64,000 nucleotides of DNA, taken from Aphanothece hegewaldii CCALA 016 (lineage in GTDB: Bacteria; Cyanobacteriota; Cyanobacteriia; Cyanobacteriales; Microcystaceae). Shown piece after piece: positions 26,577-35,671 of this stretch (its first letter is position 1; every line of letters begins with the position of its first letter). The stretch is from positions 1-64,000 of the forward strand of contig NZ_PXOH01000004.1 of the NCBI RefSeq assembly GCF_003007785.1, written 5' to 3'. The notes below the pieces were generated by a model, which worked only from the letters and a program-made list of their open reading frames with translations, searched no databases and was not told where the DNA came from. The translations under genes and the position numbers were made by a program.

Positions 26577-27311
26577 ATGTCATCTAATTTAGATCAGCAT
26601 CTTTCAAATGATTCCCCTTCTCCATTGTCCGAAATTTCTGTCTCAACGTCTAGGCTAGAAAAAAAGCCACGACAACTTTTAGACGGATTATTCGCTTTTC
26701 CCCCAAACCGAGAGACACTCGGCGGGACTTCTTATCTTATTGTAGAAAATGGCGGTAACATCTTGCTGGATGCTCCTGCATTCCTTGAAGTCAATCAACG
26801 TTTTTTACAAGAAATAGGAGTCCGTTGGTGGTTTTTCACTCATCGTGGTAATCATGGAAAATCAGTTAAAGCCTTACAATCTGCTCTAAATTGCGAGATT
26901 TTAGTACAAGAACAAGAAGCTTATCTTTTACCCGAAATACCCGTTACTCCTTTTCGCCAAGAAATTATTTTATCTCCCGATTGTTATGGTTTCTGGACAT
27001 CAGGCCATTCTCCAGGTTCAGCTTGTTTATACTGGAAAAGACATCAGGGTGTTTTATTTTCAGGACGACATCTGATGCCAAATCAACAAGGTGAACCAAT
27101 GCCACTGAGAACCGCTAAAACTTTTCATTGGCCTAGACAATTAAGAAATGTAAAGAAAATTAGCGATCGTTTTTCAAATGATTCCTTATCTTATTTGTGT
27201 CCTGGGGCAAATACTGGCTTTTTACGAGGTAAAGGGTTGATTGAACAACCATTACAGTATATTTGTACCTTAGACTTAGATTTACTCAGTCACGCGCCTG
27301 CAATCTTCTAG
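26577..27311 (+). CDS. MBL-fold protein with degenerate metal site
   Basis: This 244-aa metallo-beta-lactamase-fold protein includes GGTSYLIVENGGNILLDAP (strand pair) and TSGHSPGSACLYW with one ligand-like His. The canonical H-x-H-x-D-H loop is replaced by FFTHRGNHGKSV, and the usual GD metal bridge reads SGRHLM. Metal binding is therefore probably altered or lost. Related divergent MBL proteins occur in cyanobacteria and plastids without a known function. The ATG at 26577 is the first in frame. An imperfect inverted repeat around 27352-27372 lies in the gap after it. Confidence 0.75.
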   Translation: MSSNLDQHLSNDSPSPLSEISVSTSRLEKKPRQLLDGLFAFPPNRETLGGTSYLIVENGGNILLDAPAFLEVNQRFLQEIGVRWWFFTHRGNHGKSVKALQSALNCEILVQEQEAYLLPEIPVTPFRQEIILSPDCYGFWTSGHSPGSACLYWKRHQGVLFSGRHLMPNQQGEPMPLRTAKTFHWPRQLRNVKKISDRFSNDSLSYLCPGANTGFLRGKGLIEQPLQYICTLDLDLLSHAPAIF

Positions 27312-27401
27312 CATAACTATACCATTTTATATATAAATTTTGATAAAATGTAATATGAGATCATCTTATATTTTATATCGTTAGCTGGAGAGCAAGCACA
27401 C

Positions 27402-27671
27402 ATGGCCGGTTTTTTTGGTTTATTCGGAAGCAAAACAAAATATGTAGACGAACCTACCCCAGACGATGACCAGTCTCAGAACACAGAATCATTTTATTTA
27501 AGTGATGATGATGCTAAAAGTTTGGGTAAATCGATCAAGAAAAAAGACACAAATAAAAGTGTTAATTCTCAAACGAGTTCGCCCCAGTCTCCAACTGTCA
27601 AGAAAAATCCTTCTGTTGATAGCAATATGGATATGTTCCGCAAGATGGCCAAAGACATTAAGAAAAAGTAG
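27402..27671 (+). CDS. small charged protein of unknown function
   Basis: This is an 89-aa protein. A short hydrophobic N-terminus (MAGFFGLFGSKTKYVDE) is followed by an acidic, Ser/Lys-rich disordered middle and a conserved-looking C-terminal helix (SNMDMFRKMAKDIKKK). It has a good ribosome-binding site (GGAGAG) before the ATG. The amphipathic first residues could attach to a membrane. I do not recognise the family. A strong terminator follows at 27726-27750. Confidence 0.6.
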   Translation: MAGFFGLFGSKTKYVDEPTPDDDQSQNTESFYLSDDDAKSLGKSIKKKDTNKSVNSQTSSPQSPTVKKNPSVDSNMDMFRKMAKDIKKK

Positions 27672-27724
27672 TTTATCTTGACAAAATAACCAATATGTGC
27701 TAAGTAAAATTAGATTTAATCGTA

Positions 27725-27750
27725 GGGGTTTGGTCTCCAAACCCTCTTTT
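27725..27750. terminator. GGGTTTGG/CCAAACCC hairpin with T-tract (family A repeat)
   Basis: A perfect 8-bp stem GGGTTTGG-TCT-CCAAACCC is followed by TCTTTTTT. It lies between convergent genes and works as an intrinsic terminator for the small plus-strand gene. It is one of at least five similar hairpins in the window. Confidence 0.75.
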
Positions 27751-27794
27751 TTCCGCTCCTAAAAAAACCCCTAACTCTACATCAATCGTAGTTC

Positions 27795-29039
27795 CTAAAT
27801 TAAGTTGATTCGCTGTTTAGGCGAGTAATTTGGAAAAACTTGAGCAAGTTTACTATCTTCTAGACCTAAGTGTCGTTCTAGAACAGTCGTCACAACATCT
27901 CGAAAATCGGTTGTTACAGGCAAATCTCGCCCTTGATATAACTGACTATTGTCTAAACCCGTCCATTGCCCGTAGACTTTGCCGCCCTTAGTTGTACCGC
28001 CCAAAACCCACATAACATTACCATGTCCATGATCCGTGCCACCGTTACCATTTTCTTGGACAGTGCGCCCAAATTCTGACATGACGAGAATTGTCGTATT
28101 TTGATAGACTGCACCAAGAGACTTTTGTAGGGTAGCCAATCCTTGTCCAAGTGCTTGAAGATTACGTGCTAACTGTCCTTGAGTACTGCCTTGATTGACA
28201 TGAGTATCCCATCCCCCAAGCGCCATAAACACTAGCTGTACTCTGGGATCTTTAACCATAACATTAGCGACTCGTTGAGCATCGCTAACGAATCCGTTGG
28301 GCAAAGGTGCACCATTATTAGCCATTTTCATCTCGTTGTCTAAATCTTGCTGAAGTGCTTGTCGTGCGGCTCTGCCCTCTTGGTAAACACGACTTAATGT
28401 ATCATTGTTGCTGTAAAGGCGATCAAAAGCAGCGCCAATCTGAGGTCGATCTAACAACAAAGTTCTAGTAGCATTTTTACCTGATGCAATGGTAGCAACC
28501 GACATTTTGCCAGAGAAAATGCGTGGTATGGTGGAGCCAACACTAACCCCTTGAATGGGCGTATGTCCAGATAAGTTTTCTAAAAGACGATTCATCCAGC
28601 CATCGGAAGTCCGTTTAACGCCTGGTGTACCACTTTCCATATAGTCTTGAGCATCAAAGTGAGAGCGAGTTTCATTAGTAGAACCGCAAGCGTGAACAAA
28701 TGCTAAACTTTTTTGTTGCCAAAGTGGTAACAACGGTGCTAAAGCAGGGTGTAAGCCAAATTGACCATCTAAGTTGAGCGCTCCATTTTCTTGATCTGGT
28801 TGGGGGATAGCGATCGAGCGGCGAGCTTCGTAATAGGCGGCTTCTTGATAGGGAACAACAACGTTTAACCCGTCAACTGCTCCTCGCAAAAAAATTACAA
28901 TCAGTCGTTTAGGATTATTGCTACTCGCAGTGGCAGGAGTTAGCCAATAATGGGTACTTAATGTAGCGATCGCCGAAGCCGAAAAGTAACCAGCCCTAAT
29001 TAAAAATCGTCGTCTGTCCATATTAATTTTTTCCTTCAA
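27795..29039 (-). CDS. DUF1501 family exported protein
   Basis: This 414-aa protein of the DUF1501 (sulfatase-like alkaline-phosphatase superfamily) type has a twin-arginine export signal (MDRRRFLIRAGYFSASAIATL). The core shows LIVIFLRGAVDGLNVVVPY, GLHPALAPL, SHFDAQDYME and GRTVQENGNGGTDHGHGNVM, where Asp and His look like metal ligands. It is nearly always found next to DUF1800, as here (8 bp gap). The pair is exported and of unknown function. The better start is probably the ATG at the RRR signal (residue 7 of the long frame). Confidence 0.88.
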   Translation of the reverse strand: MKEKINMDRRRFLIRAGYFSASAIATLSTHYWLTPATASSNNPKRLIVIFLRGAVDGLNVVVPYQEAAYYEARRSIAIPQPDQENGALNLDGQFGLHPALAPLLPLWQQKSLAFVHACGSTNETRSHFDAQDYMESGTPGVKRTSDGWMNRLLENLSGHTPIQGVSVGSTIPRIFSGKMSVATIASGKNATRTLLLDRPQIGAAFDRLYSNNDTLSRVYQEGRAARQALQQDLDNEMKMANNGAPLPNGFVSDAQRVANVMVKDPRVQLVFMALGGWDTHVNQGSTQGQLARNLQALGQGLATLQKSLGAVYQNTTILVMSEFGRTVQENGNGGTDHGHGNVMWVLGGTTKGGKVYGQWTGLDNSQLYQGRDLPVTTDFRDVVTTVLERHLGLEDSKLAQVFPNYSPKQRINLI

Positions 29040-29047
29040 TGGGTGTA

Positions 29048-30583
29048 CTATCTAAACATAAATTCAGGACTTCCTAAAATCAGCGCGGCTCGAAGTTGCT
29101 CAGGACTTTTCGTAATTGCCTGTTGTGTTGTAGGCGAGAAACGATTACCTAAAGTAATCATTAATTGATTTGCATCCACAGGTTTGTAGGATTGAATGGC
29201 TGGTTTAGTATCTTGAGTAAGCGGAATACTTCCATTTGCGATCGCTGTCGCCAGGCTAATACGGCGAGTCATTGCATCAGGGCTTAACCAAGCTTGTTGA
29301 GTATTTTTGTATCCATCTGGTGTGAGACAGCCATACAGAGGCATTCCTAATTGTTCCAACATACCAGCGATCGGACGAGTATTGCTGACTTGGGCGCCAG
29401 TTGCGCGTACCGAAGAAATCAAGAACTGGTAAGGCGTTTTAAACTTAGAATTGTAGGTTTGAGTATCCCAAAACTCTGGACTATCAAAGAGCGTCTCTAA
29501 CACGGCTCTAATGTCGCCATCGGTTGCCAAAAACTTTTGACTTAAACGGTTCACTAACGCGGAGGACGGTTCATCAGCGACAAAATACTGTGCTAGTTTG
29601 TAACTGATGTGTCGTGCTGTTGCAGGGCTGCGAACCAAAATATCGATCGCTTGTTTTCCTTCAGCTTCTCCAGTACCTTTGATCACTTGACCAAAGAAGG
29701 TCTTATCACTAAAATCATGACGTTTGCCATCAAAATAAAAAGTGTAATTGTAATTGTTTGGTCCCTGTGGCTCAATTCGCCTAAATCCCCATCCCGTCAG
29801 TATTTTCGCCAGCGTTGTCACATCTTGTTGAGTATAACCGCCATTGACACCCAACGTATGTAGTTCCATCAATTCACGAGCATAGTTTTCATTTAAGCCA
29901 TTAAACTGTCCCTTTGCACCTGGACTCTCTGGAGCCGTATTCCGCCAATTATCTAGATAAAACAACATAGCTGGATGACGAGCCGTTGCTGTTACCAAAT
30001 CTCGAAAGTTTCCTAAAACATAAGGTCGAATTGCCTGTTCTTCGTAAGATCCCACCCATACTCGCACGATTCTCTTACCTGAATACACATTAAAATGGTT
30101 GTACCAAAAATCCACCATCACTTCTTGTAACTGACGCGGACTGTTGATCGCTCGTAACAAGCGTGCTTGTTGCGCTTGCTGTAAAATCTGTTGTGTTTTC
30201 TGGCGTGCTACTTTCATAGCTTCTGGGCTTGGTTTTTGTCTGCCTTGGTTCCGACCGAGGTTATATTGCTGCGCTAATTGATCTGGGGTTAACTGTAGTG
30301 TTTCGAGTTTAGCAAGCTGATCGGTCAGCTTTCGCGGCTCAGAAAGTTTATTAGGTGATAGCTGCTCTTGAATATAGCGATCAACGCCTATCTTTTCTAC
30401 GCGATTTACTTCTTCTGGACGCGCTCCAAAGCTTAGACGATTGAGCAAATGCAATACTTTAGGATCGGCGGGTGTAGCTGCAAAAACCGGACTAAGCCAC
30501 CCCAGCCACAGCACTAAAGACAGAGCCCAAATTTTTGATTTGGTATTTTTAGCAGTTTCTCTAGGTGATTTTAAGCAGAACAT
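29048..30583 (-). CDS. DUF1800 family exported protein
   Basis: This 511-aa protein of the DUF1800 family is the usual partner of DUF1501. It has an N-terminal hydrophobic signal segment (about residues 17-35, ending near VFAATPADP). Conserved blocks are HLLNRLSFGARPEEV at the start of the mature part, DFWYNHFNVYSG, NENYARELMELHTLGVNGGY and LTGWGF. The biochemical function is unknown. It is first in a two-gene operon. A long AT-rich gap of about 760 bp separates it from the divergent protease gene. Confidence 0.88.
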   Translation of the reverse strand: MFCLKSPRETAKNTKSKIWALSLVLWLGWLSPVFAATPADPKVLHLLNRLSFGARPEEVNRVEKIGVDRYIQEQLSPNKLSEPRKLTDQLAKLETLQLTPDQLAQQYNLGRNQGRQKPSPEAMKVARQKTQQILQQAQQARLLRAINSPRQLQEVMVDFWYNHFNVYSGKRIVRVWVGSYEEQAIRPYVLGNFRDLVTATARHPAMLFYLDNWRNTAPESPGAKGQFNGLNENYARELMELHTLGVNGGYTQQDVTTLAKILTGWGFRRIEPQGPNNYNYTFYFDGKRHDFSDKTFFGQVIKGTGEAEGKQAIDILVRSPATARHISYKLAQYFVADEPSSALVNRLSQKFLATDGDIRAVLETLFDSPEFWDTQTYNSKFKTPYQFLISSVRATGAQVSNTRPIAGMLEQLGMPLYGCLTPDGYKNTQQAWLSPDAMTRRISLATAIANGSIPLTQDTKPAIQSYKPVDANQLMITLGNRFSPTTQQAITKSPEQLRAALILGSPEFMFR

Positions 30584-31344
30584 ATTTGCTATCGCTCTAT
30601 AGAGATTGTGTCATTTCTTTTTTAGGGTAACAACATTTTTGTTAACTCGCCCTACTGCTTCAGAGCGCTCATCAAATTACGCATCAACTCTTAAACTGTC
30701 TCTGCATATGGTTCGTGAATCATAAACCTTCACTCACAGCAAGAAAAGTTAAATTAATTGCAATAGCCTCTAACAAGTATTTATAACTATTTTTTCAATA
30801 ATTTGAAAATTAAAGGATGAACAGACTCAGAAAATAAAAGCTTTTTAGCTCAGTGATGATACTAAAAGTAGAGTGTTAATAGTTATAAGACAAGTCCGCG
30901 ATCGGCTCCATTATTGATAGCCGTATGGTTATTATCTGCAAAATAAATCAAAAAAATCAGAAATAGTAGAGAAGCTATCTTCTCTCGTTACAATTTGTAG
31001 CAAGATTTAAAAAAAGTAATATTTTTTTTAGACCTTTTTGGTGATTGTAAACAGTCTTCATTTGTGATCCTCGTCACTTCTAAGTAAATTTACTGTTTTT
31101 TCTCAAATCAATAATTGTCTCTAAGTCAAAAACTCATGTATTTTTTAAAACCTTACCTTATATGGGTTACACAAATATTTTTTTCTATTTTTAAATATTA
31201 AAATTTAAATCTTTTTAAAATCTTTATAAAAAACTTTGTATTTAAAGCATTTTTCATAAAAGTTTACTCGTTAAAATACTGTGGTCTTATCGCTTTTTAG
31301 GGTTATAACATATATAGAAGGTTGGATTGTTGAGGGTAGTAGTT
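30584..31344. other. long AT-rich divergent intergenic region
   Basis: This 760-bp gap has no ORF I can support and no recognisable RNA gene. It holds the promoters of the DUF1800 operon and the CARDB-subtilase gene, several A/T tracts, and one CRP-like site near 31063. The length is unusual for this compact genome and may mark regulated expression or an unrecognised small RNA. Confidence 0.4.
31063..31078. promoter_or_regulatory. candidate CRP-type (cAMP receptor protein) site
   Basis: TGTGA-TCCTCG-TCACT matches the CRP half-sites TGTGA-N6-TCACA with one mismatch in the last base. It lies about 270 bp upstream of the protease start. A single chance match in AT-rich DNA is possible. Confidence 0.35.
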
Positions 31345-33822
31345 ATGTTTACTGAGATAATGGAAAATACATCCCAGATTTTGGGTAATTTTATACCTTT
31401 AGATAGAGGAAATTCTTTAATAGATCCGTTATTCCACAGAGAACTAGCGTTAAACTCAGAGCCTTTAACAACACTCGATTTAGATAGATTTACTGATGTA
31501 GCTAAAGTTGAATCTCAACCAAATGATCATTATGATTCTTTAATCGGAGTGCCTCAAACAAGTTCAATTAGCGGGTTATTGCCAGATTTAGTAATAGAAA
31601 GTATATCGGGAGTAACATCCGCAAGCTTGGGGCAATATCTAAATTTCTCATACAATATAAATAACAAAGGAAATGCCGCAGCAAGCACCAGCGTCACAAG
31701 ATTTTATCTATCTCAAGATACACTTTTAGATAATACTGATTCTTATTTGGGTATGGACTCGGTTACGTCTTTAGATGCCAAAATAAGTCGGACTGAATCA
31801 GCTTCAATTTATTTGAATAATAATATTAGTGCTGGCACATACAACTTATTAGCACTGGCAGATGGCTATAATTATGTATCTGAAGCTAACGAAACCAACA
31901 ATATCACTACTCAAATTCTACAAGTTACCTCTACTCCCCAACCTGACTTAGTAATTAAATCTTTATCTATTCCTGCACAATTAGCGATCGCATCTTCACT
32001 TAACTTCAGCTATAGTATACAAAACATAGGCAATAATAACGCCGATGCAAGCATCAGCAAATTTTATCTTTCTTCCAATTTAACCTTAGACAGTTCGGAT
32101 CTTTATCTAGCTGCCGACTCCGTTAATACAATAGAAGCAGGAGTAACTAAAGTAGAAACCGCAAACATCTACCTCAATGATTCTCTTGAAATTGGAACAT
32201 ACTATTTACTTGCACAAGCTGACAGTCTTGCATCAGTCACAGAAAGCAATGAAAATAACAACCTATTTTATCAAACCTTAGAATTAACTCACGCGCCTAA
32301 ACCTGATTTATTAATCAGTAGTTTTTCTCTCCAGACAACGGATGTGAGCGATAATACACTCAACTTTAGTTATACAGTAAAAAACGCGGGAAATCGTCAA
32401 GCAGGGACAAACTCTACTAAATTTTATATTTCTAATAACACCACCCTAGATCAATCTGATATTTATATCAACTCAGAATTTGTAACAGATATTGAAGCAT
32501 TAAGCACGAGAAATAGATCGATGTCGCTTCAACTCAGCAATAATCTAAATTCAGGTACATATTACTTATTCGCCGTTAGTGATGCTGATAATTGCATTAT
32601 AGAAAGCGATGAGACTAATAATATATCCTATCAAACGATTACCATTACAAATCCAAATAGTGTTTATAGTAGTTCGACTGGATACGGTTTAGTCAACGCA
32701 TCAGCAGCATTAGCAAAAGTTTTAGGGAACAATGTTTCTGATGTACCGAACTTAGGAGGTAAAGAATGGGATAGCGACTTAATGAATGTTCCCGAAGTGT
32801 GGGCAAAAGGATATACGGGTAAAAATATTATTGTTGCAGTACTAGATACAGGTGTAGCTCGATTTCATCCTGATTTAAAGAAAAATATTTGGTCTAATAA
32901 AAACGAAATTGTCAATAATGGGATTGATGATGATGGAAACGGTTATATTGATGATGACTATGGTTGGAACTTTATTAATCAAACCAACAATACATTAGAT
33001 ATTCATGGTCATGGTACACATATTGCGGGAACAATTGCAGGTGTAAAAAATCAAATAGGCGTGACAGGGGTTGCTTACAATTCTCAAATTATGCCAGTGA
33101 AAGTTCTAGATAATCAAGGAAATGGTAATTGGACATCGATCGCTAATGGGATTCGCTATGCTGTTGATAATGGTGCAAGAGTGATTAATATTAGCTTAGG
33201 AGGGTTTGCAGGGAGTAGCGAACTGCAAAACGCGATACAATATGCAAGTAATCACAATGCAGTCGTTGTGATGGCGGCTGGAAATTCTGGAGCATCTACC
33301 CCACAATATCCTGCAGCTTATGCTCAAAATTGGGGATTAGCCGTAGGAAGTATCGATAAATATAAAAACTTTGCATCTTGGTCAAATCGTGCGGGAAATA
33401 ATGCAAATATGGCTTATCTGACTGCACCAGGAACCGATATTTATTCGACTTTACCTAATAAACAATATGGTTCTTTAAGTGGTACTTCGATGGCAGCTTC
33501 TCAAATTTCTGGTGTCGTCGCTTTATTACTCAGTGCTGATAATAGCTTAACTGATAGCCAAATTCGTCAGATTCTCACATCAACCTCTGGTAATAATAAT
33601 CTGTCTAATCAAACCTCTACCCAATCAACTTTAAGCCAGACTACCTCAACTTACATCAAAGAAATTAACCTCTCTGAAACCCTTAAAATAAGCACTTTAA
33701 AGCAAGAAACATTAATATCTGAAAATTTAGATTTATTAACAACCAATACCATTCAACAACGATATCGTCAATCAACTGAAATGACTTTATGTGAACTTAA
33801 TTTTATGAGCGCACTAATTTAA
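31345..33822 (+). CDS. subtilisin-like S8 protease with three N-terminal CARDB domains
   Basis: This is an 825-aa protein from the ATG at 31345. After about 85 variable residues come three CARDB adhesion-type beta domains (each opening with PDLVIxS/PDLLISS, near residues 87, 204 and 325), then a peptidase S8 domain with the intact triad Asp501 (AVLDTGV), His556 (GHGTHIAG) and Ser715 (LSGTSMAA). The Ser/Thr-rich tail is about 90 residues. No classical signal peptide is visible at the N-terminus, so type I or another leaderless export is suspected. A cell-surface or secreted protease is the likely role. The stop overlaps the convergent thioesterase gene by 20 bp. Confidence 0.9.
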   Translation: MFTEIMENTSQILGNFIPLDRGNSLIDPLFHRELALNSEPLTTLDLDRFTDVAKVESQPNDHYDSLIGVPQTSSISGLLPDLVIESISGVTSASLGQYLNFSYNINNKGNAAASTSVTRFYLSQDTLLDNTDSYLGMDSVTSLDAKISRTESASIYLNNNISAGTYNLLALADGYNYVSEANETNNITTQILQVTSTPQPDLVIKSLSIPAQLAIASSLNFSYSIQNIGNNNADASISKFYLSSNLTLDSSDLYLAADSVNTIEAGVTKVETANIYLNDSLEIGTYYLLAQADSLASVTESNENNNLFYQTLELTHAPKPDLLISSFSLQTTDVSDNTLNFSYTVKNAGNRQAGTNSTKFYISNNTTLDQSDIYINSEFVTDIEALSTRNRSMSLQLSNNLNSGTYYLFAVSDADNCIIESDETNNISYQTITITNPNSVYSSSTGYGLVNASAALAKVLGNNVSDVPNLGGKEWDSDLMNVPEVWAKGYTGKNIIVAVLDTGVARFHPDLKKNIWSNKNEIVNNGIDDDGNGYIDDDYGWNFINQTNNTLDIHGHGTHIAGTIAGVKNQIGVTGVAYNSQIMPVKVLDNQGNGNWTSIANGIRYAVDNGARVINISLGGFAGSSELQNAIQYASNHNAVVVMAAGNSGASTPQYPAAYAQNWGLAVGSIDKYKNFASWSNRAGNNANMAYLTAPGTDIYSTLPNKQYGSLSGTSMAASQISGVVALLLSADNSLTDSQIRQILTSTSGNNNLSNQTSTQSTLSQTTSTYIKEINLSETLKISTLKQETLISENLDLLTTNTIQQRYRQSTEMTLCELNFMSALI

Positions 33823-34288
33823 CTAAAATATTTTTAACCGATGGCGGTAGTTGTCGTAATATTTTCCCTTTTTCTCGATCAATGGCCACTAGGGTCACTC
33901 TAGCTGTAACATACAATTGTTGCTCATCTGGTGATTGTATTTTATAGTCCCAGTTAAGTCGAACACCTGTAATCTCATCCATACGAGCTTTGAGAATCGC
34001 TTCTTCTCCTAAGCGTAACGCACGATGATAACGAATCGATAGATCAACCACTGGTAAATCACAACCTAAGTTTACTAAATCCGCAAAATTAATCCCAATT
34101 GTCTGTAAATATTCGACTCTTGCAGCTTCCATCCAAGTTAAATATGTACCATGCCACACCACCCCAGCATAATCAGTATGATGAGGATAAACTTTAATGG
34201 GATACTCAAACCATTTTTCCGTTGTTGCATTAATTCCCGCATCAAGAGCAAGAACGTTAGTCGGTGGAAGTTTAGGAGACATATACAA
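33803..34288 (-). CDS. 4HBT-family acyl-CoA thioesterase
   Basis: This is a 161-aa hotdog-fold thioesterase of the 4-hydroxybenzoyl-CoA thioesterase/YbgC group. The active-site block HHTDYAGVVWHGTYLTWMEAAR contains the catalytic Asp and is followed by a typical VVDLSIRYHRALRLGEEAIL strand. The cyanobacterial DHNA-CoA hydrolase of phylloquinone synthesis belongs to the same family but is shorter, so the substrate here is open. It starts at or near 34288 (MYMSPKLP; a second Met is two codons in). Confidence 0.87.
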   Translation of the reverse strand: MYMSPKLPPTNVLALDAGINATTEKWFEYPIKVYPHHTDYAGVVWHGTYLTWMEAARVEYLQTIGINFADLVNLGCDLPVVDLSIRYHRALRLGEEAILKARMDEITGVRLNWDYKIQSPDEQQLYVTARVTLVAIDREKGKILRQLPPSVKNILVKLVRS

Positions 34289-34316
34289 AGTATGGATAAT
34301 AATTACAAACTATCAC

Positions 34317-34901
34317 TTAAACAGATAGCTTGTCTACACTCAACTGTTGTTCTTGCAGACGATACATATGATTGAATAATTGCCAGCAATATTCTTCTGA
34401 TAATCCACAAGTTACCGCCCCTCGCATCACTACATTAAAATACCAATCATTGGGGGCTAATTCTTCTTTAAGTTTTTCCACTACAACATAAGTTCGGACA
34501 TTTGTATAAATTTGATGATGACAAGCAACCTCGATAAACTCCTGACGATAGCCATTATGAGGCACTTCTTCACGAGTGTCTAGGCGATCGCTAAATCGGC
34601 ACGGTAAATGATATAATACGCCCTCAACGCTCCTCGTGGCATCAGGTACTATATCTAATGCGCCACAGTTACGACGCAAGGAACGGCGAAAAAACCCTAA
34701 CCGATAACCTTTTAGAATCGCTTTCCCGACAACATAGGAATAGACATTCTCACCTACAGTTCGTTTTAAATCCACTGGACACATACAAGAACCGTAAGCA
34801 AAATAGTAGAAACTAGGCTCACAGGGTGTCACTTGTTGCCAGTGACGCTTTAGGTGGTGAGACTGTAAATCTGTGATTTGATGTTCAAACTCCAGGTTCA
34901 T
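34317..34901 (-). CDS. gamma-glutamylcyclotransferase-like (GGCT/AIG2) protein
   Basis: This 194-aa GGCT-fold protein carries the substrate loop YFAYGSCM near residue 33, KGYRLGF, the GVLYHLP strand and a candidate catalytic Glu in DTREEVPHNGYR. Such enzymes cyclise gamma-glutamyl amino acids to 5-oxoproline or act on gamma-glutamylamines. The N-terminal 30 residues are extra relative to the core fold. It ends 28 bp upstream of the thioesterase gene, so they may share a transcript, though no functional link is evident. Confidence 0.82.
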   Translation of the reverse strand: MNLEFEHQITDLQSHHLKRHWQQVTPCEPSFYYFAYGSCMCPVDLKRTVGENVYSYVVGKAILKGYRLGFFRRSLRRNCGALDIVPDATRSVEGVLYHLPCRFSDRLDTREEVPHNGYRQEFIEVACHHQIYTNVRTYVVVEKLKEELAPNDWYFNVVMRGAVTCGLSEEYCWQLFNHMYRLQEQQLSVDKLSV

Positions 34902-35019
34902 GTTTACTAATCGTTTTGAGGTTCGGCTTGATGACTTAACTTAATATTAATCTTATATTTGGTCAACGACGCGCTAAACTTAAAATCCTTTAATCGGGCT
35001 AATTACTTTTAATCTTAAA

Positions 35020-35667
35020 TCAAGAAAAAGCCGATCGCAGTGTTACCGCTAACTTATCGGCGATCGCTTCGATCCAGTTTTCATCCTGTTTTGTATAACT
35101 ACGCGGAGCATTCGCACCCAAAATTAATACGCCATCTTTTCCAATAGGTTGACAAATTACGCCTTGTGTGTTATTGGGCAAATAATCAAATTCAATGTTT
35201 CCGGGATATAGTTTTAAATTGACTAAATAAACAGGTTTTTGGGTGTCTAGGACTCTTTGGACAATCTTCCCTAGTTGAACCTCTTTTTTAGTGCCTAAAA
35301 TGCCGCGTCTGAGTAAAACTTTTCCTTGATAGTAAACCACCAAAGTTTTAGTAACCGTATTCGTCAATAAAATATGAGATGCCCAAGCAAGTTCAGTTTG
35401 AATCGTTTCGGGCAAATCTTCTAATAACTCCATTCCCGATTCACCACTTAAAACAACCGCATCAGGTAAACGGGGCTGAATTTGTTGCCACAATAAACCG
35501 ATCAAAATCAAAACACCACTTAAAATCACCCCCAACACATCGGAACGGGCTTGAGAAGGCAATAACTGTTCTGTACTGAAACGATTGATCAGTAATAGTA
35601 AGCCTCCCAAACCTCCAGCAAACAGGGGTAATAATCTTATAATGCGATTGGGATCAGATGAAGCCAT
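35020..35667 (-). CDS. cofactor assembly of complex C subunit B (CCB2/CCB4-like)
   Basis: This is a 215-aa membrane protein with two N-terminal helices (about 10-25 and 45-62) and a GAF-like soluble domain. It matches the cyanobacterial protein related to plant and algal CCB2/CCB4, which attaches heme c(i) to cytochrome b6 of the b6f complex. Recognisable blocks are LLPLFAGGLGGLLLLINR, GILGTKKEVQLGKIV and YLPNNTQGVICQPIG. It follows rpaB by 4 bp on the same strand, so they are probably co-transcribed, linking a photosynthesis regulator with cytochrome b6f assembly. Confidence 0.82.
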   Translation of the reverse strand: MASSDPNRIIRLLPLFAGGLGGLLLLINRFSTEQLLPSQARSDVLGVILSGVLILIGLLWQQIQPRLPDAVVLSGESGMELLEDLPETIQTELAWASHILLTNTVTKTLVVYYQGKVLLRRGILGTKKEVQLGKIVQRVLDTQKPVYLVNLKLYPGNIEFDYLPNNTQGVICQPIGKDGVLILGANAPRSYTKQDENWIEAIADKLAVTLRSAFS

Positions 35668-35671
35668 GAAA

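Noticed and set aside
30584-31344. Hidden RNA gene or CRISPR leader in the long gap
   Set aside because: No repeat array, tRNA-like fold or known RNA motif was recognisable; only A/T tracts and a candidate CRP site.
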